Positions 59,886 through 64,000 of a DNA stretch of 64,000 bases are shown in pieces. The number at the start of each line of letters is the position of its first letter. The first letter of the stretch is position 1. The stretch lies in assembly GCA_943788055.1 (NCBI GenBank), contig CALSOU010000008.1, forward strand, positions 1 to 64,000, read 5' to 3'. The position numbers and the translations under genes were made by a program. The notes beneath the pieces were generated by a model. It saw nothing but the letters and a program-made list of their open reading frames with translations. It had not been told where the DNA came from and did not search any database. This DNA is from an uncultured Saprospiraceae bacterium (GTDB lineage: Bacteria; Bacteroidota; Bacteroidia; Chitinophagales; Saprospiraceae).

Positions 59886-61189
59886 TATTTGATGTACTTT
59901 AGGATTTCATCGTACAGCCCGCTTTGATTAGCATAGAGTGCATAATTTTTGGCTGTATTAAACCATTCCCTTGTAGATGGCTGTGTTTTCTTAATTGCCT
60001 GTTGCAAATCAGTCATTTCTATAGGTTGAACCTCTCCAGTTTCTAAGGCAATCTCCAGTTTAGCTTCGATTGCACGATCAACCACCGCGTAGATATCCGC
60101 ACCCGAAAACATGTCTGTAGATTTTGCCAACTTCGTATAATTAATACCTTCACCTAAGGGCTTTTCACGTAATGCAAGCTCAAAAATAGCTGCACGCGCA
60201 TCATTATCTGGAGGAGGAACGAAAATGATTCTATCAAAACGACCAGGTCTTCTGAAGGCCGTATCTAGTGCCCAAGGTGTATTAGTTGCTCCAACAATCA
60301 GTAAACCTTCATTATCTGAAGAAATACCATCCATTTCCGATAAGAATTGGTTGATCACATTTTTTCCAGCTTGATTGATCATCTGATGGCGAGAGGCTCC
60401 AATTGCATCTACTTCATCAAAAAATAGTACGCATGGTGTATGCTCCCTAGCTACCTCGAAAACGTCTGCGAGATTTCGTTCACTTTGACCTATGTACATA
60501 TCAAGTATATCATTGATGCCTACATTGATAAATTTTGCATCAATTTCACCAGCCGTCGCACGAGCCATATAAGTTTTTCCACAGCCGGGTGGTCCATAAA
60601 GCAATATGCCACCTCCGACCTTCTTACCGTACATTTTATAAAGATCAGGGTTCAGAAGTGGTTTGATAATCTTCAGGTTAATCTCCTTTTTTACATCTGC
60701 TAACCCACCCACATCTTTAAAAGAAATATTACTCTCTTCAAGAAACAATTCCTCATCCAGATCAAGTTCTTCCAAAGCTCCAAATGCCTTAATTCGCAAA
60801 GCTTCATCTAATTCAGGGTCCAAGAATCTAGGATTATCATCTAGTATTTCCTCATACATTTCTTGTGCTAATCGTAAATTCTTTTCCTTCACCAATGCCT
60901 TCGTATACCACACTTTCAGTTTGAATGGCATTTCGTTAGTATCCTGTATATCCTCGGCGATCATGACGATTGCACTGAACTTCTTGCCCTTGTAGAAAGC
61001 CTCAGCCAGTAATTCCTTAGCAGCCATATTTGACCGATCTAGTTTTAAGATCTCTTGCAATTGCACCTCAGCCTCAGGAACAAATCCTGAATGCATAAAT
61101 TTTTCTGCCAAATAATATCTTAAGGTTGTATTATCTGGACTCTTGGCAACAGCTTCGATTAGAGTCTGTATATCCTGATTATAGTTCAT
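59885..61189 (-). CDS. AAA+ ATPase with N-terminal TPR-like region (spastin/Vps4-like core)
   Basis: A 434-residue ATPase. Residues 1-140 are TPR-like helices. The AAA+ core has FKDVGGLADVKKEI (157-170), Walker A G199-T206 (GPPGCGKT), a pore-like MYIGQSE (231-237), Walker B FFDE at 256-259, sensor 1 N303 and FRRPGRFDR (312-320) with arginine-finger candidates. The C-terminus (TQPSTREWFNTAKNYALYAN) resembles the closing helix of meiotic-clade AAA proteins. It likely remodels or extracts protein complexes at the membrane. First gene of a coupled pair with the TPR-membrane protein. Function unassigned. Confidence 0.88.
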   Translation of the reverse strand: MNYNQDIQTLIEAVAKSPDNTTLRYYLAEKFMHSGFVPEAEVQLQEILKLDRSNMAAKELLAEAFYKGKKFSAIVMIAEDIQDTNEMPFKLKVWYTKALVKEKNLRLAQEMYEEILDDNPRFLDPELDEALRIKAFGALEELDLDEELFLEESNISFKDVGGLADVKKEINLKIIKPLLNPDLYKMYGKKVGGGILLYGPPGCGKTYMARATAGEIDAKFINVGINDILDMYIGQSERNLADVFEVAREHTPCVLFFDEVDAIGASRHQMINQAGKNVINQFLSEMDGISSDNEGLLIVGATNTPWALDTAFRRPGRFDRIIFVPPPDNDARAAIFELALREKPLGEGINYTKLAKSTDMFSGADIYAVVDRAIEAKLEIALETGEVQPIEMTDLQQAIKKTQPSTREWFNTAKNYALYANQSGLYDEILKYIK

Positions 61190-61548
61190 ACGATTAGTGG
61201 TTTAAGTCGATGAGGCAAGTTTACAAATGTATTCTTTTAGCGAATTTTATAGCTTATTTATTGGACAAAAGCCTCACTTTTATTTAGCAATACTTTCCTC
61301 AAAATCTAACTTAGGCTTATTCTTAAGAAAAGTATTTTGGGCGATCGAGCGCTCCCTTTCGTGGCTCGCTGTTCGCTAGGCCCGCAACTAAATTCCCATT
61401 TAGAGATTCTGAACTACTCACTGTAAGCATCGGAAAATAGTTAGATAGCTGAAAGTCGGAGTCTCCAAGCGTCGTTCCTCCTTGTGGACCACTGCAGGCA
61501 GCTATCGCAAAATTTACACTGTAGTTATTCTACATATTGATTCAATGA
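61190..61548. other. Intergenic region with a GC-rich island
   Basis: The stretch 61335-61510 is far richer in GC than the flanks, with pairable segments (GGGCGATCGAGCGCTC, GTGGCTCGCTGTTCGCTAGGCCCGC). It encodes no recognised protein and no rRNA or tRNA I can identify. It resembles a dispersed intergenic repeat or a decayed insert. Confidence 0.35.
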
Positions 61549-62715
61549 TCAATCAGGAAGATGTTTTAGAAAGAAATTCTTGACATTATCTCCCATCGCC
61601 AGTCTGATTTCATCAGCGGTAAAACCCTCTCGGAGCAAAGCTTCAACCAAAAGTGGAAAGCCTGTTGCATCAAATGGGACATCTACCGTTCCATCGAAAT
61701 CAGAACCTAAAGCCACAGATTCAATTCCTATTAAATCACGAACATATTTCATTGCAATGGCAATATTCTTTATAGTAGCGCCACAGACCGCTTCATCAAA
61801 AAAGGCTATTCCTACCAGTCCCCCTCGCCCAGCAATAGCTCTGAGCTGTTCATCTGTTAGATTGCGAGGTGATGCACAATGACCATTGACTCCAGTATGC
61901 GAACTGATTATAGGAGCATCTGTCAACTGCAGTACGTCTTCTACCAATTGCGAGCTAGAATGTGCTATATCAATAATCATATTCCTTTCAACCATTTCCA
62001 AAATAACCTCCTTGCCAAAATCCGACAAACCGCCCTTGTCTATTCCATGAGCAGATCCTCCCAGCTCGTTATCAAAAAAATGAGTGGGACCCAGCATGCG
62101 CATTCCCATATCATACAATTTTCCGAGATTTTCAATCTTTCCTTCAAGGCAATGACCTCCTTCTGCTCCTAAAAAAGCACCAACGTGTCTTTTATCTTTC
62201 TTTCGATCTTTAAGAAATTCTTGAAAATCAGTCTTAGTGCCAACTAATCTGAAGTATTCATTCTTTTTTGCTGCTTTTTGAAGTTGCTTACATTGATATT
62301 TTGCGCGACCAAATAAACTAAACCAGGCATACAGCGGCCTGCCTTGACCAATGACTAAATTGGTAATCCGGTCAGAATCACTACCATTATTATCAAAATT
62401 CAAATTATCAGGAGATTTTGTCACCATAGTGAATGCTTGAAAAGCCACATTACCTTTCTGCAATCGCGGAATATCCACATGTCCAAAATCATGCTCAGTA
62501 TTCATATTGCGTTGCCACATTAAGGCATCACAATGAAGATCTGCAACAAATTCCAAGCTATTGTATAACTCAACGGATCGATCAGTAAACGCATACGGTT
62601 TTTCCAAAATCGTCGGATTAAAATCTGTATCAACCTTATCTGCTACGAATACCACAACGATTGTTACACCAATAATGATTAGCAAAAAAAGCCCAAGAAT
62701 TATTTTCTTTACCAT
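61549..62715 (-). CDS. Membrane dipeptidase (renal dipeptidase family, M19)
   Basis: From the ATG at 62715 (MVKKIILGLFLLIIIGVTIVV) the protein has 388 residues with an N-terminal membrane anchor. Zinc ligands are visible in VADLHCDALMW (HxD), the bridging Glu in GAFLGAEGGHCLEG, and the late IDIAHSSSQLVEDV and ISSHTGVNGH motifs; the substrate loop is LGSDFDGT. It hydrolyses dipeptides, often with D-residues, at the periplasmic face. The frame extends 6 codons further upstream. Confidence 0.92.
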   Translation of the reverse strand: MVKKIILGLFLLIIIGVTIVVVFVADKVDTDFNPTILEKPYAFTDRSVELYNSLEFVADLHCDALMWQRNMNTEHDFGHVDIPRLQKGNVAFQAFTMVTKSPDNLNFDNNGSDSDRITNLVIGQGRPLYAWFSLFGRAKYQCKQLQKAAKKNEYFRLVGTKTDFQEFLKDRKKDKRHVGAFLGAEGGHCLEGKIENLGKLYDMGMRMLGPTHFFDNELGGSAHGIDKGGLSDFGKEVILEMVERNMIIDIAHSSSQLVEDVLQLTDAPIISSHTGVNGHCASPRNLTDEQLRAIAGRGGLVGIAFFDEAVCGATIKNIAIAMKYVRDLIGIESVALGSDFDGTVDVPFDATGFPLLVEALLREGFTADEIRLAMGDNVKNFFLKHLPD

Positions 62716-63162
62716 ATTTACATTGTGTATCACGTTATGAGATATGGACTACCTTCGTCTAGTAGTCAACAATTCATAAATTTAGAAATTCTATCTGTTA
62801 TCAGCTTTAATCAGTAGAGTCATAAAAATAAAAACGAGTTAAATCCTCTCAGTTAGAAACCTTCAACTGCCAAACATGATCAAAAATAGTAGGGTAAAAC
62901 GTAGACTTATTCTCATAATGATGTCGTTTGAGCATTGGATTTTACCGAATAAATGACTAGACCACATTGATAGCATTCTTTTCGCAAATAAGAATTCTAA
63001 ATAGAACTACTTACATTTCTATGGAGATGTTCTAGGGAAAACTATTTTTGCTAGAATTCAATTATAATAATATTGATCTGAAGAAGGTAGTCAGATTGGA
63101 CAAAAGGGTGCCAGTAGACGTATATTTATCTTAAAATACTTGAAAATATTATCAAAGAAACC
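62716..63162. other. Intergenic region upstream of the last complete gene
   Basis: About 450 AT-rich bases between divergent genes. I see no gene, RNA or clear promoter box. Confidence 0.4.
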
Positions 63163-63822
63163 TTGAAGAATCTCACTTATGCATTAGTCTTAGCTGTGCT
63201 TTCAAGCAGCTGTATGACATCACATATTTTCGAAGAAGCTCAGACTATTGGCGAAGGCAATCATGCGGTATCTGGATCTTTAGCAAGAGGCGTTTTTAAA
63301 CCAGAGCCACTTGTCATTGATCAAATGTCAAATCTTTATTTGGATAATGACATCGGAACAGCTAGGTTTCATTATACATATGGTATTGGCGAACATACTG
63401 AAATTGGAATCGGTGCAGATCTACCTATTGGTTTCAGAGCGCATTTCAAACAAGAATTTAATGTCAAAAATGTCCATCACGTTCACGGTCTAAAGGTTGA
63501 CCTTTTTGCCCCACTAATTTATTATGCACAGGATATAGGAGAGCATCCGATTTTCGGATTCGCCCCTTCATACATTTATACTTATCGACATGATGACCTG
63601 CTGTCCTTTTCAACAAATGTTACTTTGCAGGCATTCCAAACCCAAGAGCGCTCATTTGGACTACCAGGAATAACTACAGGAATCCATGTGGGAGACCAAT
63701 TAAAATTCACTGCAGGAGTTGGGTATTTCAATAATTTCGGATACCTAAGTGCTGCGTCTATTCAATTCTTAACAGTTGAAGCCGGATTCAAATACGACTT
63801 GATAGGTAAATCGAGTAAATAA
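63163..63822 (+). CDS. Outer membrane lipoprotein of unknown function
   Basis: A 219-residue protein starting at TTG 63163 (MKNLTYALVLAVLSSSC), with a lipoprotein Cys at about residue 17. The rest alternates short amphipathic strands (ARFHYTYGIGEHTEIGIGADLPIGF, KFTAGVGYFNNFGY, VEAGFKYDLIG), as in small beta-barrels. No ATG is available before the signal. No named family recognised. Confidence 0.6.
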   Translation: MKNLTYALVLAVLSSSCMTSHIFEEAQTIGEGNHAVSGSLARGVFKPEPLVIDQMSNLYLDNDIGTARFHYTYGIGEHTEIGIGADLPIGFRAHFKQEFNVKNVHHVHGLKVDLFAPLIYYAQDIGEHPIFGFAPSYIYTYRHDDLLSFSTNVTLQAFQTQERSFGLPGITTGIHVGDQLKFTAGVGYFNNFGYLSAASIQFLTVEAGFKYDLIGKSSK

Positions 63823-63858
63823 GGAATCATTAAACCACAGGCTAGGAATGATACAATT

Positions 63859-64000
63859 ATGAACATCAAAGAAATCACACCAATAATTAAAGGTTTCTCC
63901 CTTCAACAGATTCCAATATCTGTTTGTATTCAGCTTTCTGACTTCATTGGAGAGCTCGAGTCAATTGGCAAAACTCAACTACAGCAAATTCAGAATATAC
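63859..64000 (+). CDS. N-terminal part of an unidentified ORF, cut by the window edge
   Basis: From an ATG at 63859 the frame stays open for 47 codons to the right edge (MNIKEITPIIKGFSLQQIP and on). It follows the outer membrane lipoprotein by 36 bases on the same strand and could be in the same operon. Too short to identify. Confidence 0.4.
   Translation, partial: MNIKEITPIIKGFSLQQIPISVCIQLSDFIGELESIGKTQLQQIQNI

Overview
The window is AT-rich chromosomal DNA from a member of the Bacteroidota, most likely the Saprospiria. This placement rests on family resemblance, not on a search. The support is a type IX secretion (T9SS) and gliding-adhesin gene set (PorP/SprF-like and PorV2-like outer membrane proteins, a 1,861-residue SprB-repeat adhesin with a type B C-terminal domain, a 1,152-residue protein with a type A sorting tail). 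Further support comes from a Bacteroidota-style alternative complex III cytochrome, promoters of the TAnnTTTG type, and few recognisable Shine-Dalgarno sites.

Layout. 1-0.8 kb: start of an alternative complex III operon. 1-1.8 kb: thyA broken by two single-base insertions. 2.6-5.4 kb: Na+/alanine symporter, folK, deoxynucleoside kinase. 5.4-12 kb: PorP/SprF-like protein plus the giant adhesin. 12.3-17.7 kb: sppA, a ruined type II NADH dehydrogenase gene, pepT, and the 3' remnant of an alpha-2-macroglobulin gene. 18-29.3 kb: PorV2-like protein, gamma-glutamyltransferase, kdsA, an FAD oxidoreductase, DoxX, a voltage-gated K+ channel with a zinc ribbon, a damaged pbpC, gpsA, and a secreted hydrolase. 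29.5-36.4 kb: small lipoproteins, yidC, a pseudouridine synthase, and several broken genes. 36.9-38.5 kb: an unassigned two-gene coiled-coil/membrane operon. 38.6-46 kb: DsbA-like protein, monomeric isocitrate dehydrogenase, fasciclin lipoprotein, an AraC fragment, dus, cca. 46-51.4 kb: a molybdenum-cofactor cluster (moaA, moaCB, moaE, moeB-rhodanese, moaD, TauE, ModE-like) headed by a gutted moeA. 52-57 kb: nhaD and the large T9SS cargo. 57.2-62.7 kb: a dead small secreted gene, a VIT transporter, a coupled TPR-AAA+ / TPR-membrane pair, and an M19 dipeptidase. The right edge holds an outer membrane protein and a cut ORF.

The dominant signal is gene decay. At least a dozen recognisable genes carry nonsense codons, frameshifts, internal deletions or junctions that fuse pieces of unrelated genes. 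Meanwhile long neighbours (5.6, 3.4, 2.2 and 1.9 kb) stay fully open. The lesions are therefore concentrated in particular genes, which fits recent reductive evolution better than uniform sequencing error; for thyA and dus an assembly indel remains possible. Two intact operons of unknown function (36.9-38.5 kb and 58.6-61.2 kb) are the best candidates for undescribed systems. I saw no tRNA or rRNA genes, CRISPR array, prophage or intact insertion sequence.
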